The translations under genes were made by a program, and so were the position numbers. The notes under the pieces are model-generated. The model was not told the origin of the DNA and did no database searches. It was given only the letters and a program-made list of their open reading frames with translations. From contig URFQ01000031.1 in the NCBI GenBank assembly GCA_900547195.1, positions 1 to 26,509 of the forward strand: 26,509 nt of DNA, given 5' to 3'. The DNA is from an uncultured Butyricicoccus sp. (GTDB lineage: Bacteria > Bacillota > Clostridia > Oscillospirales > Butyricicoccaceae). Of the stretch, positions 7,191-14,415 are shown in pieces (position 1 is the first letter of the stretch; each line of letters begins with the position of its first letter).

Positions 7191-8246
7191 ATGGCTGTCA
7201 CATCCAAACAGATTGCTGAGCTTGCCGGCGTGTCCCGTGGCACAGTCGACCGTGCACTGCACAACCGCGGGCGCGTGAGCCCGGAGGTTGCGGAACGCAT
7301 CCGGAAGCTGGCGAAGGAACTGGAATATCAACCCAATGCGATTGGGCGCGCGCTGGTCAAAACTTCGCAGGATTTTAAAATCGGCGTGGTTTTGCAATCG
7401 ATTGAAACACCCACCATGCAAATCGTGTCGCAGGGTGTCCAGCAGGCGGCCGATGAACTTAAGACATCCAGCGTGGAACTGTGCGTGCACAAAATCCATC
7501 GTCTGGATACCGCCGCTGTTCTGGAATGCATTGACCGGTTCCTGGCCGAAGGCGTGCGCGGCTTTGCCATCGCCCCGAATAATGCGCCTGAAATCCGGGA
7601 ACGCATCAACGAACTGCATGAGAATGGCATTCCGGTTATCACGCTCAACTCCGATGCGCCCGGCAGTGCACGCCTGTGCTTTATCGGCATGGACAACTAT
7701 CGTGCGGGCCAGACCGCAGCGGGCCTCATGCGCATGCTGCTGCCCGCAGGCGGCAAGGTCTTTCCACTGGCAGGCCACCTCAACAATGCCGCGCACAACA
7801 ACCGCCTCACCGGTTTCACCGACACGCTCGCTGCGGAACATGCGCAGGACATCCAGCTCCTTCCCTTTCAGCCCTGCTTTGACCGCGATGATTTTGCCTA
7901 TGAGATTACCCAGCATGTGCTGGTTGCCAATCCGGATCTTGCAGGCGTTTATGTTTCCGCAAACGGTCAGCTCGGCGTCTGTGACGCCATCCGTGACGCG
8001 GGCCTCACCGGTAAAGTGCGCGTGATTGCGTTTGACCTCACGCCGCCGAACGATGACCTTCTGCGCGAGGGCAAGATCAGCATACTTTTGGATCAGGAGG
8101 CCTTCGAACAGGGGTACCGTCCCCCGCTGCTGCTGCATGAATATCTGCTGCATCAGCGTACCCCGGAGCGCGAGCTGATGTACACCGACATCCGCATCTG
8201 CACCAAATACAACACCGGCGAGCCGATTGCCGCTAAGCCGCAGTAA
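7191..8246 (+). CDS. LacI family transcriptional regulator
   Basis: This 351-aa protein has an N-terminal LacI helix-turn-helix and hinge (residues about 4-57: SKQIAELAGVSRGTVDRAL, then RVSPEVAERIRKLAKELEYQPN). A periplasmic-binding-protein-like sensor domain (about 63-345) follows, of the ribose/inositol-binding type. The ATG at 7191 has AAAGGA about 11 nt upstream, a slightly long spacing; the frame continues upstream without a better start. It is divergent from the sodium symporter. The central-CG dyads in the iolG promoter and before the symporter fit LacI-type operators, so it is the likely repressor of the cyclitol locus, with a cyclitol or its keto form as inducer (inference). Confidence 0.93.
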   Translation: MAVTSKQIAELAGVSRGTVDRALHNRGRVSPEVAERIRKLAKELEYQPNAIGRALVKTSQDFKIGVVLQSIETPTMQIVSQGVQQAADELKTSSVELCVHKIHRLDTAAVLECIDRFLAEGVRGFAIAPNNAPEIRERINELHENGIPVITLNSDAPGSARLCFIGMDNYRAGQTAAGLMRMLLPAGGKVFPLAGHLNNAAHNNRLTGFTDTLAAEHAQDIQLLPFQPCFDRDDFAYEITQHVLVANPDLAGVYVSANGQLGVCDAIRDAGLTGKVRVIAFDLTPPNDDLLREGKISILLDQEAFEQGYRPPLLLHEYLLHQRTPERELMYTDIRICTKYNTGEPIAAKPQ

Positions 8247-8285
8247 AAAAACGCCCTTTCGCCTCAGTGGTGGAAGGGCGTTTTT
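8247..8285 (+). terminator. Terminator of the LacI gene
   Basis: AAAAACGCCCTT pairs with AAGGGCGTTTTT around a 15-nt loop, starting immediately after the stop codon and ending in five Ts. Confidence 0.9.
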
Positions 8286-8299
8286 CGTCGAAGGAAAAG

Positions 8300-8335
8300 A
8301 AAACGCAGGCAGCAAAAAACTCTGCCTGCGTTTTT
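8300..8335 (+). terminator. Second, tandem terminator
   Basis: AAAACGCAGGCAG pairs with CTGCCTGCGTTTT, ending in a T5 tract. It is a second independent stem 15 nt after the first, in the convergent gap with the secreted-protein gene. Confidence 0.85.
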
Positions 8336-8351
8336 GAGCAGCGGAAAAGGT

Positions 8352-8371
8352 AAAAAACCCGCTCGGGGTTT
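8352..8371 (-). terminator. Terminator of the secreted-protein gene
   Basis: On the minus strand AAACCC, a 5-nt loop and GGGTTT (stem 8355-8371) run into six Ts. It lies 18 nt after the stop codon of the gene at 8390. Confidence 0.7.
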
Positions 8372-8389
8372 GCTGTAAAACAGGGAAGC

Positions 8390-9019
8390 TTAATCCAAGA
8401 GCAGGGAGGCTTTATAGTACGCGCTCTTCGATGCAGAGCCGGATTCATTGGTCAGAATCACGTAATAATATTTGGTATCCCAGGTATTCAGATACGAACG
8501 GACTTCATATCTGCCGCCATTCTGAGAAGCTGCGATGCCGCCAAGATACTTGCCGTCCAAATTGTAAAAATCGGCATAGAATTTTCCTGCCGCAGAAGCG
8601 TCAAATGCCCCTCTCAAATCCCCGGTGCTGAAGTACCGGTTCGTATACGTATAATTTACCGTTCCGCTCCAGCTCTGTTCATACGGATAAGATTCCGCTT
8701 CCTTCGTCGGGCGGGTTGTTGCGCGCACATCCGCCTCTTCCGCCAGAGTAACCGGTACATATTGCACCGGGCTATCGGTCAGCGAAACCAGACGTATTCC
8801 GGTAACTGCTTCGATTTCATCCGCCGGACTGATTGCAGTGTTATGGGGCTGATACGTGACAGGCTCGTCCGTAAGAGATACAAGCTGTATCCCGGTCTCC
8901 TGCAAAATCCTTTCGGCTTCCGGGTTCGTTTCCACCCCGGCCGCGCCGACCGCCCCAGCCGTCATCGACAGCGCCATACATACCGCCATTGCTGTACACG
9001 CCAGTTTCTTCTTGTTCAT
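8390..9019 (-). CDS. Secreted protein with duplicated TGI-LVSLTD motif, unknown function
   Basis: This 209-aa protein has a clear signal peptide (MNKKK, hydrophobic to about residue 24, likely cleavage after AGAVGA or GAAG). A 17-residue motif occurs twice, TGIQLVSLTDEPVTYQP (42-58) and TGIRLVSLTDSPVQYVP (73-89), 13/17 identical with a 31-residue period. The C-terminal part (about 110-209) is rich in Tyr, Ser, Gly and Asn and looks like a beta-sandwich domain, perhaps pre-peptidase-like. I do not recognise the family. The start has GGAGGTG 5 nt upstream. A near-perfect promoter lies at 9134-9162, leaving a leader of about 108 nt. It is divergent from the PadR regulator, so PadR control is plausible. 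Confidence 0.88.
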   Translation of the reverse strand: MNKKKLACTAMAVCMALSMTAGAVGAAGVETNPEAERILQETGIQLVSLTDEPVTYQPHNTAISPADEIEAVTGIRLVSLTDSPVQYVPVTLAEEADVRATTRPTKEAESYPYEQSWSGTVNYTYTNRYFSTGDLRGAFDASAAGKFYADFYNLDGKYLGGIAASQNGGRYEVRSYLNTWDTKYYYVILTNESGSASKSAYYKASLLLD

Positions 9020-9133
9020 ACGAACACCTCCACAAAAAATTTTTATATCAAATGCTCATTGTTGAAATGCGCATTTTGATACCGTAAATGTCATATTTTT
9101 ATTATTCTCCATGTATTTTCTTGTGTTTCTTTA

Positions 9134-9162
9134 ATTATACTGTTAAATTTTATGGCTGTCAA
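9134..9162 (-). promoter_or_regulatory. Promoter of the secreted-protein gene
   Basis: Consensus TTGACA (9157-9162) and TATAAT (9134-9139), 17 nt apart on the minus strand. The leader that follows contains an imperfect stem (ATCAAATGC with GCATTTTGAT, about 9048-9081). Confidence 0.88.
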
Positions 9163-9188
9163 GCATTATATTTATAAAATAAATTATA

Positions 9189-9217
9189 TTGCGTTTTTTA
9201 TAACTTTGCTGTACAAT
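9189..9217 (+). promoter_or_regulatory. Promoter of the padR gene
   Basis: TTGCGT (9189-9194) and TACAAT (9212-9217), 17 nt apart. Transcription would begin near 9224, which rules out the in-frame ATG at 9216/9219 as start. AAGGATGATAC occurs twice in the leader (9254-9264 and 9284-9294), a possible operator. Confidence 0.6.
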
Positions 9218-9296
9218 GATGGCAATAAAAAAATTGCATTTTGGCCGTTCTTCAAGGATGATACCATTATCAAAGTATAAAAGTAAGGATGATACT

Positions 9297-9668
9297 GTGA
9301 ATACTTCTTCTGGCCACCGCAGCCGCAAATGCAAAGAATTCAGCGTAAAAGATGCGGTGCGCAAATCAGCGGCCGAGCTGATGGTGCTCAGCCTGCTCTG
9401 CGAACGCACGATGTATACCTACGAGCTGAATCAGCTCATCCGAGAGCGCAGCAACGGTGTGTTGGCATTTACAACGCTTTATCAGGCAACCTACAAACTG
9501 AAAGATCTGGGCTATATCGAAGAAAGCGAAAAGGTTTTGTCCGAGGACAACCGCGTGCGTGTTTATTTTTCCATTACGCAGGCGGGACGGGAGGCGCTCC
9601 CCATAATGATGGATGAATTTCACAGCACCGTATCTGCGATTAAAAACATTTTGAATCCAGAAGGATGA
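9297..9668 (+). CDS. PadR family transcriptional regulator
   Basis: This 123-aa winged-helix regulator shows the PadR pattern: AELMVLSLLCERTMYTYEL (helices 1-2), TTLYQATYKLKDLGYIEE (recognition helix into wing), R-VYFSITQAGREAL and a C-terminal dimerisation helix. The GTG at 9297 has AAGGAT about 7 nt upstream and fits the promoter at 9189-9217; upstream ATGs lack a ribosome binding site. The next reading frame begins 3 nt after its stop, as in the common clostridial PadR/small-membrane-protein operons, but here those downstream genes are broken. It likely autoregulates and may control the divergent secreted-protein gene. Confidence 0.9.
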   Translation: MNTSSGHRSRKCKEFSVKDAVRKSAAELMVLSLLCERTMYTYELNQLIRERSNGVLAFTTLYQATYKLKDLGYIEESEKVLSEDNRVRVYFSITQAGREALPIMMDEFHSTVSAIKNILNPEG

Positions 9669-9671
9669 TTT

Positions 9672-10186
9672 ATGCCTGATTCGGTATTCCAGTCTTACTG
9701 GAAGCAGGTTGCGCAACACGTGACCTGCTCCGGCAAGCGCAAGCAACAGTTTCGCGAGGAAGCGTATCAATCTGTTCGGGAATATTTTTCGGATTGCGTC
9801 AACGAGGCGCATCGGTCGAATCGTTTTTGGGCGCGCCGGATGAACTGGCCGCGACGCTGATGGGTACGCTGGATCAAGCGGAGGTCGAAAAAGCGCGTCG
9901 ACGGAACCGTTGGCAGCCGCGGATCATTGCGGCTGCCGCGGTGCTCTGCTTGGTCGTGCCCTTTGCTGTGGCTTATCTGTGAACGCATCCGCTGTGGATA
10001 ACGGTGAAGGAAACAACCATAATTTACCCGGAACAGAAAATTTCAGACGAAGATTTGCGGTTGCCGACGCGGCCAGGAGGTACACGGACGATAAACGAAC
10101 AGCGCGGCGAATGGCAAAAAGCCAGCGACAAAACGGCGGTCTGGGATGAACAAAACGGAGATTGGAGCAAACAATGTAAAAGTTAA
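9672..10186 (+). pseudogene. Decayed PadR-linked small membrane protein (frameshift plus in-frame TGA)
   Basis: The first 40-odd codons from ATG 9672 read like the start of a PadR-operon partner (YWKQVAQHVTCSGKRKQQFREEAYQSVREYF). The frame then becomes Arg-rich nonsense. In the -1 frame from about 9805 the expected continuation appears (SVESFLGAPDELAATLMGT), then a membrane helix (RIIAAAAVLCLVVPFAVAYL). A TGA at 9980-9982 interrupts this frame, which then runs open to 10186 with a polar tail (VKETTIIYPEQKISDEDL). Repairing one base and one codon would give an integral membrane protein of about 170 aa, resembling what I recall as the DUF6120-type family. No good slippery heptamer is seen, so I call it a pseudogene. 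A sequencing error could explain the frameshift but not easily both lesions. Confidence 0.75.
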
Positions 10187-10270
10187 TCCCTTTTGTAGCG
10201 GCATTCATTATTGCATTGTCTGTAAATGCTGAAGCACGTGCAGCCCCTCGGGCGCCATCTCCTAAAACCG
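10174..10270 (+). pseudogene. Remnant of a secreted-protein gene beginning ATG-TAA
   Basis: GGAG lies 7 nt before an ATG (10174) that overlaps the end of the previous frame, but the second codon is TAA. The frame after it reads KLIPFVAAFIIALSVNAEARA, a good signal peptide with an AxA-like cleavage site, and then runs into a terminator at 10273. It looks like a third gene of the PadR operon that lost its second codon and its body. Confidence 0.55.
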
Positions 10271-10272
10271 AA

Positions 10273-10300
10273 GGCACGGATTTTCTCCGTGTCTTTCTTT
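10273..10300 (+). terminator. Terminator of the PadR operon
   Basis: GGCACGGA, a TTTTC loop and TCCGTGTC, followed by TTTCTTTTT. Confidence 0.75.
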
Positions 10301-10307
10301 TTGCACA

Positions 10308-10338
10308 AAAAATCCCCGTGGAAAACCCCGGGGATTTT
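10308..10338 (-). terminator. Terminator of the rplM-rpsI operon
   Basis: On the minus strand AAAATCCCCG pairs with CGGGGATTTT and runs into a T6 tract, 19 nt after the rpsI stop codon. Confidence 0.85.
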
Positions 10339-10357
10339 GTAAGCACAAATATGAAAT

Positions 10358-10765
10358 TTAGCGCTTGCTGAACTGCGGAGCGCGACGGGCCGCTTTGAGG
10401 CCGTACTTCTTACGCTCCTTCATGCGCGGGTCACGGGTCAGGAAGCCCGCAGCCTTCAGGGTTGCGCGGTAAGCGTCAGTATCCGCTTGCAGCAGTGCGC
10501 GCGCGATGCCGTGACGGATTGCGCCGGCCTGGCCGGTGAAGCCGCCGCCGGTAACGGTGCACTCCACGTCAAACTTGCCGGTGGTGTTCGTCGCCTCCAG
10601 CGGCTGGCGGACGATCAGCTTCAGGGTCTCGAGACCAAAGTAGTTGTCAATGGTGCGGTTGTTGATCTTGATCTCACCGGTACCGCCCGGGAAAAGGCGA
10701 ACTCTTGCAACAGAGGACTTTCTTCTGCCGGTACCGTAGAAATATGCTTTCTTAGGCGTATACAT
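10358..10765 (-). CDS. rpsI: 30S ribosomal protein S9 (uS9)
   Basis: This 135-aa protein has the S9 hallmarks: YGTGRRKSSVARVRLFPG at the start, GGGFTGQAGAIRHGIARAL in the middle, and the C-terminal KERKKYGLKAARRAPQFSKR ending, whose last residues contact P-site tRNA in the small subunit. Its length is normal. The ATG has AAGGAGG upstream. It is 23 nt downstream of rplM and shares its promoter, the standard arrangement. Confidence 0.98.
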   Translation of the reverse strand: MYTPKKAYFYGTGRRKSSVARVRLFPGGTGEIKINNRTIDNYFGLETLKLIVRQPLEATNTTGKFDVECTVTGGGFTGQAGAIRHGIARALLQADTDAYRATLKAAGFLTRDPRMKERKKYGLKAARRAPQFSKR

Positions 10766-10788
10766 TGATTATTTCCTCCTTACAAGAA

Positions 10789-11217
10789 TTACTTGTCCCA
10801 AGCTTCCGGCTTCTGAGCTGCATGATTGTGCTCAGCGCCCTTGAAGATCTTCAGACGGGTAGCGGACTGGCGGCCGATGCTGTTCTTCGGGAGCATACCC
10901 TTAACAGCCAGCTGCATTGCCATTTCCGGCTTCTCAGCCATCAGGGTGCGGTACTGGACTTCCTTCAGGCCGCCGACCCAGCCGGTGTGATGACGGTAGT
11001 ACTTCTGCTCCAGCTTCTTGCCGGTCAGAACTGCCTTTTCGGCATTGATGATGATGACGAAGTCGCCGCCGTCAACATGCGGGGTGAACTCCGGCTTATG
11101 CTTACCGCGCAGGAGCATCGCAGCGGTCGCAGCAGTGCGGCCGAGCGGCTTGCCGGCAGCGTCGAGAACATACCACTTGCGATTCGTGGTCTCTGCCTTT
11201 GCCATAAAAGTAGACAT
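10789..11217 (-). CDS. rplM: 50S ribosomal protein L13 (uL13)
   Basis: This 142-aa protein has the L13 signature: KWYVLDAAGKPLGRTAATAAMLLRGKHKPEFTPH, GDFVIIINAEKAVLTGKK, YYRHHTGWVGGLK and the GMLPKNSIGRQ block. It is an early-assembly large-subunit protein. The start has GGAGG 10 nt upstream. It is first gene of the rplM-rpsI operon, with a promoter at 11288-11316 and a short leader bearing a hairpin that may allow autoregulation. Confidence 0.98.
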   Translation of the reverse strand: MSTFMAKAETTNRKWYVLDAAGKPLGRTAATAAMLLRGKHKPEFTPHVDGGDFVIIINAEKAVLTGKKLEQKYYRHHTGWVGGLKEVQYRTLMAEKPEMAMQLAVKGMLPKNSIGRQSATRLKIFKGAEHNHAAQKPEAWDK

Positions 11218-11267
11218 GGTGCTTTTCCTCCATTTATATTGAAATCTAACGATTCACAACTGAAAAC

Positions 11268-11281
11268 GGCTCATTTGAGCC
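11268..11281 (-). promoter_or_regulatory. Hairpin at the 5' end of the rplM leader
   Basis: GGCTC-AAAT-GAGCC sits at or within a few nt of the predicted transcription start, about 50 nt before the rplM start. Ribosomal leader autoregulation by L13 is known in Firmicutes; I cannot confirm that this short stem matches that motif, and it may only protect the 5' end. Confidence 0.35.
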
Positions 11282-11287
11282 TCATTT

Positions 11288-11316
11288 ATTAAACCACAAC
11301 AATTTTGGAATGTCAA
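11288..11316 (-). promoter_or_regulatory. Promoter of rplM-rpsI
   Basis: TTGACA (11311-11316) and TTTAAT (11288-11293) on the minus strand with a 17-nt spacer. Confidence 0.8.
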
Positions 11317-11419
11317 CCGCTTTTTTGCACATTTTTGTTTATCCGCAAGATAACTCTTTCATTCTCTTCCAATCTCTAATATACTCCCGTTTTCTCACTT
11401 TCAATTTCAAAATTTTCAT

Positions 11420-11448
11420 TTGCAGTTTTCCTACTTTTCTGCTATATA
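11420..11448 (+). promoter_or_regulatory. Candidate promoter of the ttcA-like gene
   Basis: TTGCAG (11420-11425) and TATATA (11443-11448), 17 nt apart, about 38 nt before the gene start in an AT-rich stretch. Confidence 0.5.
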
Positions 11449-11485
11449 TTCTATAGGAAGATTCCAATCCTCTGGAGGAACATGT

Positions 11486-12214
11486 ATGCAGAAAATGCTG
11501 TCATTTGTCCGCCGCGCGGTGGACCATTACCATATGATCGAGGAAGGCGACCGGATTGCTGTGGGCGTGTCGGGCGGCAAGGATTCGCTAACCCTTCTGG
11601 CCGCCCTTGCCGAGCTGCACCGGTTTTACCCGAAAAAGTACGATATCGTAGCCATTACACTCGAAATGGGTTATGAAGAAATGGACTTTAAACCGGTTGC
11701 CGAGCTGTGCCGCCGTCTGGACGTAGAATATATCCGTATCCCAACCCAGATCAAACAAATCGTATTCGACATCCGCAAAGAAGAAAACCCATGCTCGCTG
11801 TGCGCGAAGCTGCGCCGCGGCGCGCTGCATGAAGCGGCGCTGGCGGCGGGCTGCAAAAAGGTCGCGCTCGGGCATCATTTTGACGACGTGGTGGAAACCT
11901 ATATGCTGTCGCTCTTTTATGAGGGGCGCATCTCGTGCTTTAAGCCGGTCACATTCCTTGACCGCAAGGGCGTGACGCTCATCCGCCCGCTGCTCTATGT
12001 GCCGGAATACGCCGTGCGGTCGTTCGCCCGGCGACATAGCCTGCCGGTGGTACACAACCCCTGCCCGGCGGACGGCAACACCAAACGCGAGGAGGTCAAG
12101 ACGCTGCTTAAGGAATTGGAGAAGCAGTTCCCCGGCCTGCGCGGCCGCGTGTTTGGCGCCATTCAGCGCTATCCGCTTGACGGCTGGGCGCCCGATTGCT
12201 CCCGTTACAAATAA
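11486..12214 (+). CDS. ttcA: TtcA-like tRNA 2-thiocytidine synthetase (PP-loop ATPase)
   Basis: This 242-aa protein has the PP-loop SGGKDS (residues 29-34), the CxxC pair C103/C106 (NPCSLC) and a third conserved Cys in VHNPCP (about 192). These three would hold the iron-sulfur cluster of TtcA-type enzymes. The GHHFDDVVET block is also typical. TtcA thiolates C32 of certain tRNAs using ATP. It is somewhat shorter than the E. coli enzyme, as expected for the Firmicute relatives, whose exact tRNA target is less established. The ATG at 11486 follows GGAGG with 7 nt spacing. It converges on tadA, another anticodon-loop modification gene. Confidence 0.85.
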   Translation: MQKMLSFVRRAVDHYHMIEEGDRIAVGVSGGKDSLTLLAALAELHRFYPKKYDIVAITLEMGYEEMDFKPVAELCRRLDVEYIRIPTQIKQIVFDIRKEENPCSLCAKLRRGALHEAALAAGCKKVALGHHFDDVVETYMLSLFYEGRISCFKPVTFLDRKGVTLIRPLLYVPEYAVRSFARRHSLPVVHNPCPADGNTKREEVKTLLKELEKQFPGLRGRVFGAIQRYPLDGWAPDCSRYK

Positions 12215-12216
12215 GC

Positions 12217-12245
12217 AAAAAGCAAGGGACATCCCCTTGCTTTTT
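12217..12245. terminator. Bidirectional terminator between ttcA-like gene and tadA
   Basis: AAAAAGCAAGGG and CCCTTGCTTTTT pair around a 5-nt loop. It starts 2 nt after the ttcA-like stop codon and touches the tadA stop codon. Both strands end in T-tracts. Confidence 0.9.
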
Positions 12246-12730
12246 CATTGGGCCGCTTTTTTGAGTTTCTCCGCTTTTTTCCGCGCGCGCAGCTCCCGAA
12301 AGAATGCCCGCAGCATTTCCGCGCATTCCTCTTCCAGCAGCCCGGCGACAACCTCGGGTTTGTGGTTGTACGCAATGTCGAATAAATTCACCAGCGTACC
12401 GCATGAACCCGCCTTCGGGTCGGGCGCTCCATAGTACAGGGCCTTGATCCGGCTGTTGATAATCGCGCCCGTACACATTGGGCAGGGTTCGAGCGTGACG
12501 TACAGATCACACCGATGCAGCCGCCAGCCGCCCAGCTTCTTGCATGCTTTTCCAATTGCTTCAATTTCAGCATGGCATAAAGCGTTTTTCCTAGTTTCCC
12601 GGCGGTTGCGCCCGCGTCCGACGATCTTCCCATCGCACACGACGACCGCCCCGACCGGCACTTCTCCCTCCTCGGCCGCCTTTTTCGCAAGCTTCAGCGC
12701 AGCCTTCATATATTTCTCCTGTTCGGTCAT
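12245..12730 (-). CDS. tadA: tRNA-specific adenosine deaminase
   Basis: This 161-aa protein of the cytidine/deoxycytidylate deaminase fold has catalytic HAE (H53, E55) and the zinc pair C83/C86 in TLEPCPMCTGAI. It converts A34 to inosine in tRNA-Arg(ACG) for wobble decoding. The ATG at 12730 has AAGGGGG 8 nt upstream; a longer in-frame reading starts inside the intergenic repeat and is rejected. It is divergent from the AGCS symporter, across repeat copy B. Confidence 0.95.
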   Translation of the reverse strand: MTEQEKYMKAALKLAKKAAEEGEVPVGAVVVCDGKIVGRGRNRRETRKNALCHAEIEAIGKACKKLGGWRLHRCDLYVTLEPCPMCTGAIINSRIKALYYGAPDPKAGSCGTLVNLFDIAYNHKPEVVAGLLEEECAEMLRAFFRELRARKKAEKLKKAAQ

Positions 12731-12760
12731 GGCAAACGCCCCCTTTGTGTCCCCCCACGA

Positions 12761-12866
12761 TACCATAGCGGCAGGCAGGATTCCGGCAAAACCTCCGCTT
12801 TAGCGGCCGCTATGGTATAATCGTGAAATTAATGTATAATGGCCGCTTGCGGTCATTATACCATAG
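12761..12866 (-). repeat. Dispersed palindromic repeat, copy B (reverse orientation)
   Basis: Read on the minus strand it aligns with 6869-6975 over about 105 bp with few gaps. TACCATAGCGGC and GCCGCTATGGTA (12761-12772 and 12806-12817) form the long stem. TATAATGGCCGC with GCGGTCATTATA (12835-12860) forms the short stem. In the short stem one A:T pair of copy A is replaced by G:C here, and another pair becomes a G-T wobble on the plus strand. It occupies the divergent gap between tadA and the AGCS symporter. Confidence 0.85.
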
Positions 12867-12953
12867 TTCCGGGCATCCGCCAAGCGGGTTGCAAACTTCC
12901 GGTTCTTCGGCTCTGCCTGTCCGCATACGGTAAAGGGACTGGAGGTTTTGACC

Positions 12954-14267
12954 ATGGAACTGCTTTTCCGCATCCGCTACGCCCTTTGGGGGCCGTTTAC
13001 CGTATTGCTTATCCTGTGCACGGGCGCATACCTGACCGGGCAATCGCGTTTCGTGCAGTTCTGGTGCCTGCCGCAGCTGCTGCGTCCGGGCAGGCAGACG
13101 GCTGGGCGCGGCGGCATTTCGCCCTGGCAGGCGCTGTGCACGTCGCTCGGCGGCACGCTTGGGGTGGGCAACCTTGCAGGCGTAGCGATTGCCATTACGT
13201 TCGGCGGGCCGGGCGCGGTCTTTTACATGCTGCTGGCTGCCTTTTTCGGCATGGCCACCAAATATTCCGAGCTGCTGCTCGCGGTGCGTTATCAGGTGTC
13301 GGACGGCGCGCCGCTCGGCGGGCCGATGGTCTATCTGACGCGCGGCGCCGGCCTGCCCGCGCTTGCCAAATTATTCGCCGTGTGCTGCGTGTTGTCCGCA
13401 CTCGGGACGGGCTCAGCCGCGCAGGGCGGGGCCATTGCCGAAGCGCTGTCCCCGCTTGTGCCCATACCGCCGCTTGGAATCGGCATCCTTACAGCCGCCT
13501 TGCTGCTTCCCATCCTGTACGGCGGCGGACAGCGCATCGCACGGGCTTCCGCCGTGCTTGTGCCGGTAATGACCGTGCTGTATCTCGCGGGCGGCACGGC
13601 GGTGCTCGTAACGCACCGCGACCGGCTGCCGGATGCGTTTGCCGCCATTTTGCATGGCGCAGCCGACCCGCTCGCGGCAGGCGGCGGCGTGCTCGGCCTG
13701 CTAACCGCGCATGCGGTCGCGGACGGCTTCGCCAAAGGCGTATTCTCCAACGAAGCCGGCATGGGCTCCGCGCCGATCGCCCACGGCTGCACAGCGGGTA
13801 CCCGCCCCTGCGAAGAGGGGCTGCTGGGCGCGGTGGAGGTCTTTCTGGATACCTTTGTCGTCTGTCTGACGACCGCGCTCGTCATTCTGGTGACCGGCGC
13901 GCATGAAAGCGGCAAAACCGGTCTTGCCATGACCATCGCCGCATATGAAGGTGTTTTCGGGCGCTTTGCGAATGGTTTTATTGCAATTACTGTAATTTTC
14001 CTTGCCGCATCCACGGTGCTCGGCTGGAGCTTTTATGGGCTGGCCTGCCTGCGCTGGCTGCATGCGGGGCGGTTCGCCCGGGCCGCCTATCCGTTTGGGG
14101 TTGCCGTTTCGGTTGCCGCCGCATCGTTATTCCCGCTCACCGACCTGCTTACCATCTGCGATATTTCAGCAGCCCTTATGGCGTTTCCAAACCTTTATGG
14201 GCTGTGGATCCTCGCGCCCGAGGTGCGCCGGGCAACCGACGCCTATTTTCATCGCAAAACCAGATAA
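12954..14267 (+). CDS. Alanine/glycine:cation symporter (AGCS family)
   Basis: This 437-aa membrane protein, with about 10-11 hydrophobic helices, carries the AGCS signatures GTLGVGNLAGVAIAITFGGPGAVFYM (about residues 65-90), GGPMVYL and FSNEAGMGSAPIAH (about 265-278). AGCS proteins import alanine, glycine or glutamine with sodium or protons. The ATG at 12954 has GGAGG 8 nt upstream; a TTG two codons earlier is less likely. It is monocistronic. Codon 3 positions are markedly GC-rich, more so than the iol genes. The substrate cannot be assigned from sequence. Confidence 0.93.
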   Translation: MELLFRIRYALWGPFTVLLILCTGAYLTGQSRFVQFWCLPQLLRPGRQTAGRGGISPWQALCTSLGGTLGVGNLAGVAIAITFGGPGAVFYMLLAAFFGMATKYSELLLAVRYQVSDGAPLGGPMVYLTRGAGLPALAKLFAVCCVLSALGTGSAAQGGAIAEALSPLVPIPPLGIGILTAALLLPILYGGGQRIARASAVLVPVMTVLYLAGGTAVLVTHRDRLPDAFAAILHGAADPLAAGGGVLGLLTAHAVADGFAKGVFSNEAGMGSAPIAHGCTAGTRPCEEGLLGAVEVFLDTFVVCLTTALVILVTGAHESGKTGLAMTIAAYEGVFGRFANGFIAITVIFLAASTVLGWSFYGLACLRWLHAGRFARAAYPFGVAVSVAAASLFPLTDLLTICDISAALMAFPNLYGLWILAPEVRRATDAYFHRKTR

Positions 14268-14415
14268 GCGGGCCTTTTCTGCAAAGCCTCCCGCCGCTGA
14301 CACATATGCCGCAGGCTGCCCTTTCGTCCGCAGTCCTGTGCCCTTCCCGTCCCTGGCTTTGTACCAATCGTATAGCATGGGTAATTTCATTTGCAATTGC
14401 AATTTAGATACAGAA
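14268..14415. other. Intergenic region between AGCS symporter and mreB
   Basis: No gene is seen. It holds a perfect 12-bp palindrome TTGCAATTGCAA (14391-14402) of unknown role just before the shared terminator. Confidence 0.4.

Noticed and set aside
9780..9810. Programmed -1 frameshift in the PadR-linked gene
   Set aside because: No X-XXY-YYZ slippery heptamer in phase; the only T-run is out of register. The extra in-frame TGA downstream also favours decay.
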